A DNA stretch of 64,000 nucleotides from Mycetohabitans endofungorum (GTDB lineage: Bacteria > Pseudomonadota > Gammaproteobacteria > Burkholderiales > Burkholderiaceae). Position numbers and translations under genes: made by a program. Positions 1 through 9,008 of the stretch are shown one piece after another (position 1 is the first letter of the stretch; every line of letters begins with the position of its first letter). The notes beneath the pieces are model-generated. The model was not told the DNA's origin. It worked only from the letters and a program-made list of their open reading frames with translations, and searched no databases. Location of the stretch: positions 124,001 to 188,000 of the forward strand of contig NZ_PRDW01000005.1 in assembly GCF_002927045.1 (NCBI RefSeq), written 5' to 3'.

Positions 1-490
1 CGTCTTGGGGCTCGTGCGGCCCGCCGCGCACGAAGCCACCGGCCGATGCTGCCACTGAGCCGATCGATTAAGCTGCTCATGCGCGGCGCTGCACACGATC
101 GTTAAAAGCGTTTCTAGGGCGCCGCGGCCATGCAGCTTAAACACGTATTTGCGCATTGATTGCACCACAGCACGGGCTTGCATATGGCCGACTGACAACT
201 CCACGCGCTAACCGGCGTTCTTACGTCTGGCAAACAATGGTACAAATTTTGAGGATAACCCGGTTGGCACGCTGTGGCGCTATGTGATCGATCTGCGCCG
301 CGGCCACGTGACCGAACAGCAGCTCAACGACAGAGGCATCGAGTTGCCACGCCCACGTAGCTGCTTGCGCTGTATCGCGCCGCGCCACCGGCGCGGCGCC
401 CGGTCCATCAATGATAATGACAGGCGGGAACCGGATGCGGCCCGCGTGTCCCACAGACGTGTAAACTGCTGTCTTTTTGACTCTGGTGGT
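1..490. other. Window-edge region without a confident gene
   Basis: No gene here can be supported firmly. On the minus strand a frame starting with ATG at 183 stays open for 61 codons to the window edge; its product begins MQARAVVQSMRKYVFKLHGR and I recognise no family. The plus-strand frame of the downstream DUF3348 gene extends upstream to a GTG at 284, but those extra 69 residues are Arg-rich and unlike the family, so I treat them as non-coding. The region presumably carries the promoter of the DUF3348-DUF2894 operon, but no clear -35/-10 pair stands out. Confidence 0.3.
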
Positions 491-1210
491 ATGGTGCAAG
501 TCCCCCGGCCAACGGCGTCCGGCGCTCCGACGCTCGTTCGTCTGCTTGCGCGGCTCGCGCAACTCGATATAGCCGAATCCGGACAATCGTTGCCGAACCA
601 ATTGAGCCAATGGCTCGGCTGGACCGACGCCATTGCGTTGTCAACCGCGCTCAACGCCAATGCATACGGTGCCGCCTCGGACGCGGCCGAAGTGGCGAAC
701 ATGAGCGACGACGCGTCGGCGCATATTGCCGCCGTGCGCACGTCGCTGATCTGCCGCATCGATGCCGCTTGCGGCTTCGCCACCGGGGCGCGCCACGCGG
801 CCACGCCCGCAGCACTGCGCGGAGCGAGCGGCGACACCGTGCCCGATTACGCCGATTTTCGCCACCGCTACGTCGGCGTGCAGCACCCGATGGCAACGGC
901 TATCGGTACGCTGCGGGAGCGGCTGCGCGCGATGCTGGCGATGCGCGCGCCGGATATGGCGCGGCTGTGCGCAGTCGATACCGTCATGGAGCAGGCACTG
1001 GCAGCACGCGAGCATAACCTGCTGGCCAACGTGCCCGCGTTGCTCGGCGCGCATTTTGCCCGCTTGCGCGACGCCGCGCATCTGCCCGCGGGCGCGCCGC
1101 ACACATGGCTGGACGTATTCCGCAACGACATGCGCAGCGTGTTGATCGCCGAACTCGATGTCCGGTTCCAACCGGTGCAAGGACTGCTGTCGGCCTACCG
1201 TACCCGCTAA
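491..1210 (+). CDS. DUF3348 family protein
   Basis: This protein of 239 residues is recognised as DUF3348 from its opening VQVPRPTASGAPTLVRLLARL and from its place directly before DUF802, OmpA-like and DUF2894 genes, a set that recurs in Burkholderia and relatives. It is predicted soluble and mostly helical, with no signal peptide. The ATG at 491 is preferred over the GTG 69 codons upstream because a GGTGG stretch precedes it and the family begins about here. The function is unknown. First gene of a four-gene operon, 10 nt before the next start, so it is probably a cytoplasmic partner of the membrane complex encoded by the next two genes. Confidence 0.75.
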   Translation: MVQVPRPTASGAPTLVRLLARLAQLDIAESGQSLPNQLSQWLGWTDAIALSTALNANAYGAASDAAEVANMSDDASAHIAAVRTSLICRIDAACGFATGARHAATPAALRGASGDTVPDYADFRHRYVGVQHPMATAIGTLRERLRAMLAMRAPDMARLCAVDTVMEQALAAREHNLLANVPALLGAHFARLRDAAHLPAGAPHTWLDVFRNDMRSVLIAELDVRFQPVQGLLSAYRTR

Positions 1211-1220
1211 CCCACATGCT

Positions 1221-3305
1221 ATGACCCGCTTTCGCCTTAATGTTGTTGTCTTCTTGGCCGGCCTGGCTGTCGTAGGCTGGATCGGCGCCGGCTACCTTGG
1301 CTCCAACCCGCTGGCCTCGGCCGTCACGCTGCTGATCGGCGCCGGTTATCTGGCGGGCGCATTGGAATTGCGCCGCAACCAACAGGCCACTGTCATGTTG
1401 ACGCGTGCCGTGGCCGGCCTGTCCGGCCCCCCGCCGACGCTGGAATCCTGGCTGGCACCGTTGCCTGCCGGCTTGCGCAGCACGGTACGCCAGCGACTGG
1501 ACGGCCAGCGCGTCGCGTTGCCGGGCCCGGTGTTGACGCCCTACTTGGTGGGATTGCTAGTGCTGCTCGGCATGCTGGGCACCCTGCTCGGCATGGTGAC
1601 GACGTTGCGCGGCACCGGCGCCGCGCTGCAAAGCGCGACCGATCTGGACGCCGTCCGGGCGTCGCTTGCCGTGCCGGTCAGCGCACTGGGCTTCGCGTTC
1701 GGCACATCGATTGCGGGCGTGGCGACATCTGCCATGCTGGGCCTGCTTTCCGCCCTGTGCCGACGCGAGCGCATCGAGGCCGCGCAGCAGCTCGATACCG
1801 CCATTGCGACGACATTGCGAGCCCATTCGAGCGCTCACCAGCGCGAGACGACTTTGCAGGTCTTGCAGCGGCAAGCCGATGCGTTGCCTGCACTGGTTGA
1901 CCGGCTGCAAACAATGATCACGCACATCGAGCGGCAGACACAGACGTTGAGCGAGCAACAGCTCGCCGGGCAGCAAGCGTTCCTCGATAAGGTCGAGCAC
2001 GTGCACGCGCGCCTGACCTCATCCGTGACGCAATCGTTGACAGAATGCGTGGCCGACAGCGCCCGCGCCGCGGGTACGGCGCTGCAGCCGGTCGTCCAGG
2101 CGACAATGGCCGGCCTGGCGCGCGATACGGCATCGCTGCACGATACCGTCGCCGGCGCCGTGCAGCAGCAGCTGCATGCGCTGTCCACGAGCCTGGACGC
2201 GACCACGCGCAACGTGGCGGCGGTCTGGAGCGACGCATTGGCCGACCATCGGCAATCCAATGACGCGCTACTCGAGCACCTTCGCGTCTCAGCTGACCGG
2301 TTCACAGAGGCGGCCGAACAACGCGCCACGAGCCTGTTGCAGACGCTGTCGGCACGCTTGGAAGCCAACGTGGCGACGCTTGCCCAGACTTGTCAGCAGA
2401 CGCTAACCCGGCAGGAGCAGGCCGCGGAGCAACGCGCTGCGCACTATCAGCACGCGCTCGAAGCGGCTGCTGCGACGCTCGCACAGCGCTCGATGGCGTC
2501 GCTGGATGCAATGGAGCAATCGCAGGCACGGCTGCGCGCCGAACTGCAATCGCAGGACGAGCATCGGTTGGCCACCTGGACCACGACACTGACGTCGATG
2601 GCCGCCACGTTGCGCCACCAATGGGATGAAACCAGCACGCGCGCAGCCGCGCAGCAGCAACAGATCTGCGACACACTGGCACGTACGGCGCAACAGATCT
2701 CGGCGCAGGCCAACGAGACGATCGCAGAGATCGGCAAGCTCGTGCAGGCCGCGTCGCAGGCGCCGCTGGCTGCAGCGCAGGTGATCGCCGAGCTACGCCA
2801 GCAACTGTCCGATAGCCTCGAGCGCGACACAGCGGTTCTGCAGGAACGTGGCCAAGTGCTCGAAACGCTAGCGACGCTACTCGACGCGATCAACCATGCG
2901 TCCAACGAACAGCGCTCGGCCATCGATGCACTGGTCGCGACATCGGCAAACCTGCTGGAGCGCGTCGGCAACCGGTTCACTGACGAGGTCCGGGCCGGCA
3001 CGCAGCAGCTGGAGACCACCGCAGTGCAGCTCACCAGCAGCGCGGTCGAGGTGGCCAGCTTGGGTGAGGCGTTCGGCGCGGCGGTCCAGTCCTTTGGCGC
3101 GTCCAACGATACGCTGGTCGAGCATCTGCAGCGCATCGAAGCGGCGCTAGCCAAATCGCTCACGCGCAGTGACGAGCAACTCGCTTACTACGTCGCGCAG
3201 GCGCGGGAAGTCATCGATCTAAGCATGATGTCGCAGAAGCAGATCGTCGAGGAGTTGCAACAGCTCGCCACGCAGCAGGCTCGTGCGGGAGCCGAAGCGC
3301 CATGA
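1221..3305 (+). CDS. DUF802 membrane protein, MotA/TolQ-like with long coiled-coil tail
   Basis: A protein of 694 residues. Hydrophobic segments lie at roughly residues 5-22, 28-45, 105-130 and 150-180; the last two (around LLGMLGTLLGMVTTL and FAFGTSIAGVATSAML) resemble the MotA/TolQ/ExbB channel fold. After about residue 185 come some 500 residues rich in Gln, Ala, Glu and Thr, predicted as long coiled coil, with the DUF802 segments towards the C-terminus. The ATG at 1221 is chosen because it lies 10 nt after the DUF3348 stop and leads straight into the first membrane helix. The stop overlaps the next ATG. Long-tailed MotA homologues paired with an OmpA/MotB-like subunit also occur in Zorya (ZorA/ZorB). 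That this one is ion-driven is inference. Confidence 0.78.
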   Translation: MTRFRLNVVVFLAGLAVVGWIGAGYLGSNPLASAVTLLIGAGYLAGALELRRNQQATVMLTRAVAGLSGPPPTLESWLAPLPAGLRSTVRQRLDGQRVALPGPVLTPYLVGLLVLLGMLGTLLGMVTTLRGTGAALQSATDLDAVRASLAVPVSALGFAFGTSIAGVATSAMLGLLSALCRRERIEAAQQLDTAIATTLRAHSSAHQRETTLQVLQRQADALPALVDRLQTMITHIERQTQTLSEQQLAGQQAFLDKVEHVHARLTSSVTQSLTECVADSARAAGTALQPVVQATMAGLARDTASLHDTVAGAVQQQLHALSTSLDATTRNVAAVWSDALADHRQSNDALLEHLRVSADRFTEAAEQRATSLLQTLSARLEANVATLAQTCQQTLTRQEQAAEQRAAHYQHALEAAAATLAQRSMASLDAMEQSQARLRAELQSQDEHRLATWTTTLTSMAATLRHQWDETSTRAAAQQQQICDTLARTAQQISAQANETIAEIGKLVQAASQAPLAAAQVIAELRQQLSDSLERDTAVLQERGQVLETLATLLDAINHASNEQRSAIDALVATSANLLERVGNRFTDEVRAGTQQLETTAVQLTSSAVEVASLGEAFGAAVQSFGASNDTLVEHLQRIEAALAKSLTRSDEQLAYYVAQAREVIDLSMMSQKQIVEELQQLATQQARAGAEAP

Positions 3306-3970
3306 ACGACGGCATCGACGGCGGCGTAGACATCGACGGCAGCGTGGAAGCGGCGGCGCCCATCTGGGCCGCGTTTGCCGACTTGATGTCGGTATTGTTG
3401 GGTGCGTTCGTGCTGATCCTGGTCGGCGTCATCGGCATGCAACTGCAATTGTCGTCCAAGCTTGAGAACGAAGTCCGACAGCGGCAAATGGAAACCCAGC
3501 GCCGCAAGACGCTGGAACAGGCATTGGCCGGGCCGCTGGCCGCCGGACGCGTGACGCTGGTAAACGGCCGTATCGGCATCAGCGGCAGCGTGCTATTCGC
3601 GCTTAATTCGGACCAGTTGCAGCCCGAAGGCAGCGAGCTATTGAAAAGTCTTGCCAAGCCGCTTCGCTCGTACCTTGGCGCCCGTGACGAGATCCTGATG
3701 GTGAGCGGCTTCGCCGATGACCAGCAAGTGCACGCGGGCAATCGTCGCTTCGCCGATAACTGGGAGTTGTCAGCACAGCGCGCATTGACGGTGACACGCG
3801 CGTTCATCTCGGAAGGCGTGCCGGCATCGTCGGTGTTCGCCGCTGCGTTCGGCTCCGAACAACCGGTCAGCTCGAATGCCGACGACGCTGGACGGGCCCG
3901 GAACCGACGCGTGGAGATTGCCGCCGTGCCAAGGCTCTCCGCCACCCACGGTGAACGCCGTGAGCCGTAG
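3302..3970 (+). CDS. OmpA/MotB-like peptidoglycan-binding membrane protein
   Basis: A protein of 222 residues with a single N-terminal membrane helix (about residues 20-48) followed by a short helical linker and a periplasmic OmpA/MotB C-terminal domain (about 85-215). The helix opens with WAAFADLMS; Asp27 sits where the MotB proton-carrying aspartate is (YADFMT in E. coli MotB). The OmpA domain shows the LS..RA and RNRRVEI elements expected for peptidoglycan binding. Translation is probably coupled to DUF802 through an ATGA overlap. Together the two genes would encode stator-like subunits of a MotAB/ZorAB/ExbBD-type channel. It is not next to flagellar genes, so a flagellar role is unlikely. 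Confidence 0.78.
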   Translation: MNDGIDGGVDIDGSVEAAAPIWAAFADLMSVLLGAFVLILVGVIGMQLQLSSKLENEVRQRQMETQRRKTLEQALAGPLAAGRVTLVNGRIGISGSVLFALNSDQLQPEGSELLKSLAKPLRSYLGARDEILMVSGFADDQQVHAGNRRFADNWELSAQRALTVTRAFISEGVPASSVFAAAFGSEQPVSSNADDAGRARNRRVEIAAVPRLSATHGERREP

Positions 3971-4610
3971 CGAAACGCATGCGCGGGCCCAGCTCGACGC
4001 ATGGCGAGCATCCGGCGCCGATTGCCTGGACCCGGTGCACTTCTGCTTCATCGACGCGCTGCAGCGGCGCACGGCAGGTCACGTCGGCGCGGTGCGGCGC
4101 CAGCTGGAACACCGGCTTGGCGAGTTACTCGACGCGTATGCCGCCGATCTCGAGCGGGCGGATCCCCGCTCCAACGACGCCGATACCGCAACGGCATCAC
4201 GCGAGCCCGGGGGCCCTACGCTCGCGGCGTTGCTCGACTACATTGCCGCACGCAAACACGCGCACGGCGACGCCGGTGCCCTTGCCGCCGCGCCGCACCC
4301 CGTGCCCGATCTGGGGCCGGCCACGCTGGATTATTTTAGAAAGACCTGGGCCAGGGCCCGCATCGCAAAGCAGCTTCGGCAATCGCTGAACCAGGTGCCG
4401 AGAAATGCCGGTCCGCTCAATTCCAGCAGTCTCGTGCACCGGTCGCTTTCGTTGATGCGCGAATTGTCGCCCGGATATCTACAGCAGTTCCTCGCGTACA
4501 CGGACAAGTTATCGTGGTTGGAGCAATTAAATAGCGGGGGCCCGGCATCGACCAAGGACACCGCGCGTCCCGCTGCTACCCGCAAGAGCGTCCGGAGCCA
4601 ACCGCGCTGA
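3960..4610 (+). CDS. DUF2894 family protein
   Basis: A soluble protein of about 216 residues with an Ala/Arg/Asp-rich helical N-terminal half and a C-terminal part containing LDYFRKTWARARIAKQLRQS and a conserved-looking LSPGYLQQFLAYTDKLSWLEQL. Assigned to DUF2894 from this C-terminal signature and the operon context. The GTG at 3960 overlaps the end of the OmpA-like gene by 11 nt and is the likely start; a GTG at 3951 is an alternative, and the further upstream ATG at 3876 would add a Pro-rich stretch read out of frame from the OmpA gene. Function unknown; last gene of the operon. Confidence 0.68.
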   Translation: MSRSETHARAQLDAWRASGADCLDPVHFCFIDALQRRTAGHVGAVRRQLEHRLGELLDAYAADLERADPRSNDADTATASREPGGPTLAALLDYIAARKHAHGDAGALAAAPHPVPDLGPATLDYFRKTWARARIAKQLRQSLNQVPRNAGPLNSSSLVHRSLSLMRELSPGYLQQFLAYTDKLSWLEQLNSGGPASTKDTARPAATRKSVRSQPR

Positions 4611-4653
4611 AGCGGCGTGCCGGTCCGCGCGTGGCACCTTGAATGGACGTGCG

Positions 4654-6084
4654 CTACGGCACGCGAATGTTCAGGAATTGCCACGGGTCGTCGGGATCCA
4701 GCGGTTCGTCGAACAGCGGCAAGCGATGTGCCAGCGGCGTCCAGCTGCCGTAAGTGCCCGCCATTTCACCAAGATATGGCAGCGCTGCGTCCAGGATCGT
4801 GCGATGGTCGATATCATCCGGTTCAACAATGCCCGCCCGCGGATGCTCGAGCATCCAGACCATGCCGCCCAGGATACCGGCGACCACCTGCAGGGTCGTC
4901 GCGGTGTTATGCAGTGCAAGGCACCGCGCGTCGTCCATCGACAGGCGCGAGCCGTACCAGTACACGCCTCGTTCATTGCCCATCAGCAGCACCCCGAGTT
5001 CGTCCCGCCCACCGACGATATCCGCGCGTAGGATACGGCGACGGTCCGGCGCGCGCCAGCCTCGTCCCGCCAGCTCGTCGATGGACAGCAGGGCGTCGTC
5101 GCACGGCCGGTACGCGTAGTGCACCGTCGGACGATAGACCACCTCGCCCTCATCGCGCAGCGTCAAGTGATCCGCGATCGATATCGACTCACCATGCGAG
5201 ATGAGAAAACCATGATAGGGGCCGCCGAGCGGTGTCCAGCTGCGCACGCGCGTCGCGAATCCCGGACGCGTCAAATAGATGGCCGCATCCGAACCGAAGC
5301 CATGGCGCCTGGCATCCGCCGGCCAATGCCGCTCATGAGTTCCCCAGCCCAGTTCGGCGGGCTGCATGCCCTCCTCGATCAACGCATCCACCGACCACGT
5401 ATTGACGAATTCGCCCCGTGCCTTGCGCTGCGCCGAGCACTGCGTATCCTGTTCGGCCACGTGAATCGCCCGGATGCCGAGTTGTTGCGCGATGCGGCCC
5501 CAGTCCCCGGAACTGACGGGACGGCCGATGTCAACATGATGGTGGCCGGCCATCTCCGACAACGCCTGTTTCGTCAGCGCCGATATCAGCCCTGGGTTCG
5601 CGCCCTGAGTGACAAGCGCTGTGGGGCCGTCGCGCTTGTCCAGTCGGAACGCGAGCAACGCTTCCCGCAGCGCGTAGTTCGAGCGGTGCGACAACGGACG
5701 CTGCACATCGGACGCACTCTCGCCCCACGGCTCGATCGACGTATCCAAGTACAGCGCGCCGCGGCTCCAACAATACCGGACCAGTGCTTCGCTTGACACG
5801 CCAACGGACAAATTCAACAAAAAATCCCCGGTATCGACAAACCGCTGGAGCACCGCCTCGTAATTGCTCGTTGTCAACGGCTCCCGAACGACACGCACGC
5901 CGTTCTCCGCCGCGATGGCCGTATCATCGGATGGCGTGCACAGCACCGTGACAGCTTCCGGCGCCACGTCGAGCCGCTGCAGCAGGACAGGCAACGCAGC
6001 ACTGGCAATGCTGCCAAAACCGACAATCACGAGCCGGCCGGGCAACTGTGCGCATTTTTCATTGGACTTGGCTTGTGTGCTCAA
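4654..6084 (-). CDS. hss: Homospermidine synthase
   Basis: A 476-residue enzyme that makes homospermidine from putrescine (or putrescine and spermidine) with NAD as internal redox carrier. The N-terminal Rossmann motif IVGFGSIASAALPVL (about residues 19-33) binds NAD, and the substrate-binding half includes TQGANPGL and the HNTATTLQVVAGILGGM helix typical of bacterial homospermidine synthases of about 470-480 residues. Translation starts at a TTG with a good AGGAG site five to six bases upstream; no in-frame ATG fits better. Convergent with the DUF2894 gene and divergent from the SIR2-like gene, so probably monocistronic. Its product is a polyamine found in many host-associated proteobacteria. 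Confidence 0.9.
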   Translation of the reverse strand: MSTQAKSNEKCAQLPGRLVIVGFGSIASAALPVLLQRLDVAPEAVTVLCTPSDDTAIAAENGVRVVREPLTTSNYEAVLQRFVDTGDFLLNLSVGVSSEALVRYCWSRGALYLDTSIEPWGESASDVQRPLSHRSNYALREALLAFRLDKRDGPTALVTQGANPGLISALTKQALSEMAGHHHVDIGRPVSSGDWGRIAQQLGIRAIHVAEQDTQCSAQRKARGEFVNTWSVDALIEEGMQPAELGWGTHERHWPADARRHGFGSDAAIYLTRPGFATRVRSWTPLGGPYHGFLISHGESISIADHLTLRDEGEVVYRPTVHYAYRPCDDALLSIDELAGRGWRAPDRRRILRADIVGGRDELGVLLMGNERGVYWYGSRLSMDDARCLALHNTATTLQVVAGILGGMVWMLEHPRAGIVEPDDIDHRTILDAALPYLGEMAGTYGSWTPLAHRLPLFDEPLDPDDPWQFLNIRVP

Positions 6085-6400
6085 TTAGCTCTCCTGTCAT
6101 GAGCGCAGGCGGTATCGCTGACATCGTCGCCGCACGAATCCTATCCGTCTAGCTCGTCGCGCCATGTCTTGCTCGCATCTTCCGCGCCGCGCTACCCACC
6201 CTCATGCTGCATAGACGCTCGAAGTTGGGCCGACGAACACCGTCATCGACCCGCAAGCAAGCGGCAAGCCCACCCGCGCCAGTACCCTGCGGCGGGCACA
6301 GGGATTGCGACCGACCAGGCACGCAACAAGAACGGCGGCGGACGCGGCCGGGTGGTAGCACGCCGTCCGACGTCGGCCACCGTCCCCGACTTTTCAGCCC
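6085..6400. other. Intergenic region between divergent hss and SIR2-like gene
   Basis: About 316 bases between two divergently transcribed genes. I see no convincing ORF, repeat or RNA gene. It must hold both promoters, but no consensus pair is obvious; the base composition stays GC-rich throughout. Confidence 0.4.
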
Positions 6401-7600
6401 ATGACGGACTACATCGACAAGCAACGCGATACGCGGCGGCGCAGCGGCCAACCACCGTCACAAGCCCAGCAGGCACCCGTAAATTTCGCGCAGACCGTAC
6501 ATGCGCTGGCGCGGCACGGCAATCCCGCGGTGAGCAACGTGACGTTCGTGCTCGGCGCCGGTTTCTCCCATGCATGGGACACCCGCTATCCGACCGGCAC
6601 TGATCTATTCGACTTTACCGATGACGACTGGGCGAGCGAATCTCCGTTCCTGGAGGACTTCCTGCGTATGACGCAGATCGATCGCACCATCGGGTTGGAC
6701 CGATCCGCGTTTCTCGACATCGTCTATCAGGTAGGCATGCTGAAAAAATATCCGCTAATTCGCAACCGTTACGTCGATGAGTTCTACCTAGAACTGGTCG
6801 AGCGCGAATTGCGCTACGCGGTGCTTCGTAAGTTCCACCAGTGCGTGACGCCTCCCGCCCTGGTCCGGGACACGCTATCGTTCGGCCGACCACTGACCGA
6901 CGCACAAACAGCGATTAGTTCGCTGTTTGCCGCGCTGCACGAGCATGCGGGTGCGACATCGGCTGGCGAGCGGCCCGCACACTGCATCGGCGTGAATTTC
7001 CTGACGACGAACTACGACTTTGTCATCGAGGCGATGGTGGACACAGCACTTCAACGTGCGCGTTCGCGCGAGCTGTATCGAGGCTTCACGCCATTTGCCT
7101 GGTGCGGCGAAACGGACAGGCGTGCGGTGACGGTGCCCTTTGCAGGCGGCCATCTGCTGAAACTCAATGGGGGGTTCGAGATCTACCGGCGTGATGGCCA
7201 TTTCGAAGTCGACTACCGTCAACGCGATCCACAGGTATTGCGCAGCAATCCACCGGATATTATGCTACCGTCGCGGGCACAGGACTACGACCAACCTTAC
7301 TTCCAGGCGCTATTCCCGAAGGCCGTACGGCTGCTGCGCGAGTCCCGGATCGTCGTACTAGTCGGCTATAGTTTCCCGGACGAGGACGCGCTGGTGCGAC
7401 TACTGCTGCGTCAATTTGCCGAAGCGCCGGCTGACGGACGTGAGCGTGCGCTGTACTGCATCGATCTGGACGATGTTCAGACGCAACTCGCCCATGCAAG
7501 AAGCGTCTTTCCGCATGCCAGCGCGTCCGGCGGCCTCACAGTATTGCCATGGCGGGGGAGTTTCAGCGAATGGTGCAGTATTGCCGCCCGCTCATTATGA
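6401..7600 (+). CDS. SIR2-like domain protein
   Basis: A 399-residue protein with the hallmarks of a SIR2 NAD-binding fold: GAGFS at residues 52-56 preceded by strand VTFVLG, TTNYDFVIE with Asn204, and a late strand-loop RIVVLVGYSFPDEDALV. The first 40 residues are Arg/Gln-rich and look disordered. In active SIR2 enzymes a KLHG motif supplies the catalytic His; here the equivalent is LLKLNGG with Asn256, so NAD hydrolysis may be lost or altered. Many stand-alone SIR2 proteins of this type belong to antiphage systems (established for ThsA, DSR1/2), but no partner gene is visible. Either a defence effector or an NAD-binding protein of unknown role. Confidence 0.72.
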   Translation: MTDYIDKQRDTRRRSGQPPSQAQQAPVNFAQTVHALARHGNPAVSNVTFVLGAGFSHAWDTRYPTGTDLFDFTDDDWASESPFLEDFLRMTQIDRTIGLDRSAFLDIVYQVGMLKKYPLIRNRYVDEFYLELVERELRYAVLRKFHQCVTPPALVRDTLSFGRPLTDAQTAISSLFAALHEHAGATSAGERPAHCIGVNFLTTNYDFVIEAMVDTALQRARSRELYRGFTPFAWCGETDRRAVTVPFAGGHLLKLNGGFEIYRRDGHFEVDYRQRDPQVLRSNPPDIMLPSRAQDYDQPYFQALFPKAVRLLRESRIVVLVGYSFPDEDALVRLLLRQFAEAPADGRERALYCIDLDDVQTQLAHARSVFPHASASGGLTVLPWRGSFSEWCSIAARSL

Positions 7601-7803
7601 TACGTTCGTCGATTGACACGTCCGCCCGATAATACGCCGCCCGCCAATACATCTGCCTGCGCCCCAAGCCCGGCCCGCGTGGGCTGTTGCCCTCCGACGG
7701 TACCGTCCGGCCTGTACGTGCGACGCGCCCACCCTGAACCGGCACCGTCTCAGCACCGCCACGCGCAAACGGCCACACCGCCCCGGCGCGTGGCACGCTT
7801 GCG

Positions 7804-8298
7804 CTAGGCTTGACGAGCCTGCGGATTGCCGACCTTCTCGGCGAACTGCGTCAGCTTCTGATCGGTCGCCTTCTCCTCATCGAGGGTCGCCTTCAGCAAC
7901 GGCACCGCGTCGTCCTTGCCGAGCTGTTTCGCGAACGCGCACAGCGTGCCGTAAGCCGCAATTTCGTAGTGCTCCACTTTCTGGGCTGCGCCAATCAGCC
8001 CCGCATCGAGAACTGGCCCCTTCTCGATTTCGTCCACCAGTTCCTCGCCTTCCTCAACCAACCCCTCCATTGCCACACATTTGATCCGTTTCAGCTTGAG
8101 GCCACACTTCTCAACGACCTGATCAATGCGTGCGACCTGCTCATGCGTTTCCTGCAAGTGCGTCTCAAAAGCCTGGGCGAGTTCAGGATTCGTGCTGGCG
8201 CGCGACAGCTTACCGAGCGCGCGTGTCAATTGCTTTTCCGCGCTATAAATGTCAGATAGCGAATAGATAAACAGGTCTTCCAGGGTCTTGCGTGCCAT
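7804..8298 (-). CDS. YciE/YciF ferroxidase family protein (DUF892)
   Basis: A 164-residue four-helix ferritin-like protein of the YciE/YciF (DUF892) family, recognised from the opening LEDLFIYSLSDIYSAEKQLTRAL and the later QKVEHYEIAAYGTL. The carboxylate and His residues of the di-iron site (SAEKQ, HLQETHEQ, EHYEIA, LDEEKATD) are all present. Family members are linked to stress and starvation. An AAGGAGG ribosome site lies 6 nt before the ATG. It borders the decayed accessory region, but the gene itself is intact. Confidence 0.9.
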   Translation of the reverse strand: MARKTLEDLFIYSLSDIYSAEKQLTRALGKLSRASTNPELAQAFETHLQETHEQVARIDQVVEKCGLKLKRIKCVAMEGLVEEGEELVDEIEKGPVLDAGLIGAAQKVEHYEIAAYGTLCAFAKQLGKDDAVPLLKATLDEEKATDQKLTQFAEKVGNPQARQA

Positions 8299-8700
8299 TT
8301 TGAGCCTCCTTCGTCGAACTCATCAGGGATACGCCGGACGAGCATGCCTGCGCCGGCCCTGCTTGTCGCGCAACGCTCGTGCCCGGCCACCGGCGCCGCA
8401 CGGCTTCGACAGGGCCGCCGCGGCGACGCTCGCGCCCGTTCACCGCGCCAAGCCGTCCCGCTAAGCCACCCGCCCACGAGGGCGCGCCAGCGCATACAGT
8501 TGCTCAGGGCGCACCGGCCGGCACGTCGCACAGGCCGGCGCGTTCCCGGTGGCCATGGCGCTGCTGGGCACGCTGGCCGGCAGCGCCGTATTGCGCTGCT
8601 TTGCACCCCGCGATGCATAGCAAAGTCGATTACGCCAGACGCACCGGAATCCAAGCGCGCAGCTTACTCCCTATACATCGGGCGGCTGAGGCTCGCTGAA
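8299..8700. other. Non-coding or decayed stretch upstream of the DUF892 gene
   Basis: About 400 bases with no ORF that I can match to a family. The sequence stays GC-rich and has multiple short frames with Arg/Pro/Ala-rich products, as random GC-rich DNA gives. It should contain the DUF892 gene's promoter at its left edge and may be eroded coding DNA further right, next to the broken oxidoreductase fragment. Confidence 0.35.
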
Positions 8701-8985
8701 GACGGTCGCCGAATTTCTTACGAAGGAAAAAGTCGTGCTCAAGGCCAGCGGCCTGCTGATCCATCAGAACAAACCCAATAGCTACATGTGCGTGGGCTGC
8801 TCATGGGCAAAGCCTGCACGGCCGCACCTGGCCGGGTTTTGTGAAAGCAGTGCGAAAGCCACTGCGTGGGATACGACGAAAAGCGCGTGACGCCGGACTT
8901 CTTCGACGTGCACACGGTAAGCGAATTATCCACCTGGCATGACCACGACCTGATCAGGCAATGTACTGATTGGGCGAGCGTGTAA
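8701..8985 (+). pseudogene. Fragment of FdhF/YdeP-type molybdopterin oxidoreductase
   Basis: The plus strand encodes a piece of the N-terminal region of a YdeP/FdhF-like molybdopterin oxidoreductase. From about 8732 it reads VVLKASGLLIHQNKPNSYMC then VGCSWAKPARPH, the cysteine/SWAKP motif of the family. Around 8877 the frame shifts, and the family sequence resumes as KRVTPDFFDVHTVSELSTWH before a stop near 8985. The remaining several hundred residues are absent, and an IS3-type remnant follows directly. This is a truncated, frameshifted remnant without expected function. Confidence 0.72.
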
Positions 8986-9008
8986 TGCTCCAGCGAAACC
9001 TGCTCGGG

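Noticed and set aside
284-490. 69-codon upstream extension of the DUF3348 gene from a GTG
   Set aside because: The extra residues are Arg/Cys-rich and unlike the family; the ATG at 491 has a better ribosome site.
2447-3163. A 238-codon minus-strand ORF opposite DUF802
   Set aside because: Cys/Ser-rich antisense product of a coiled-coil gene; no ribosome site or similarity.
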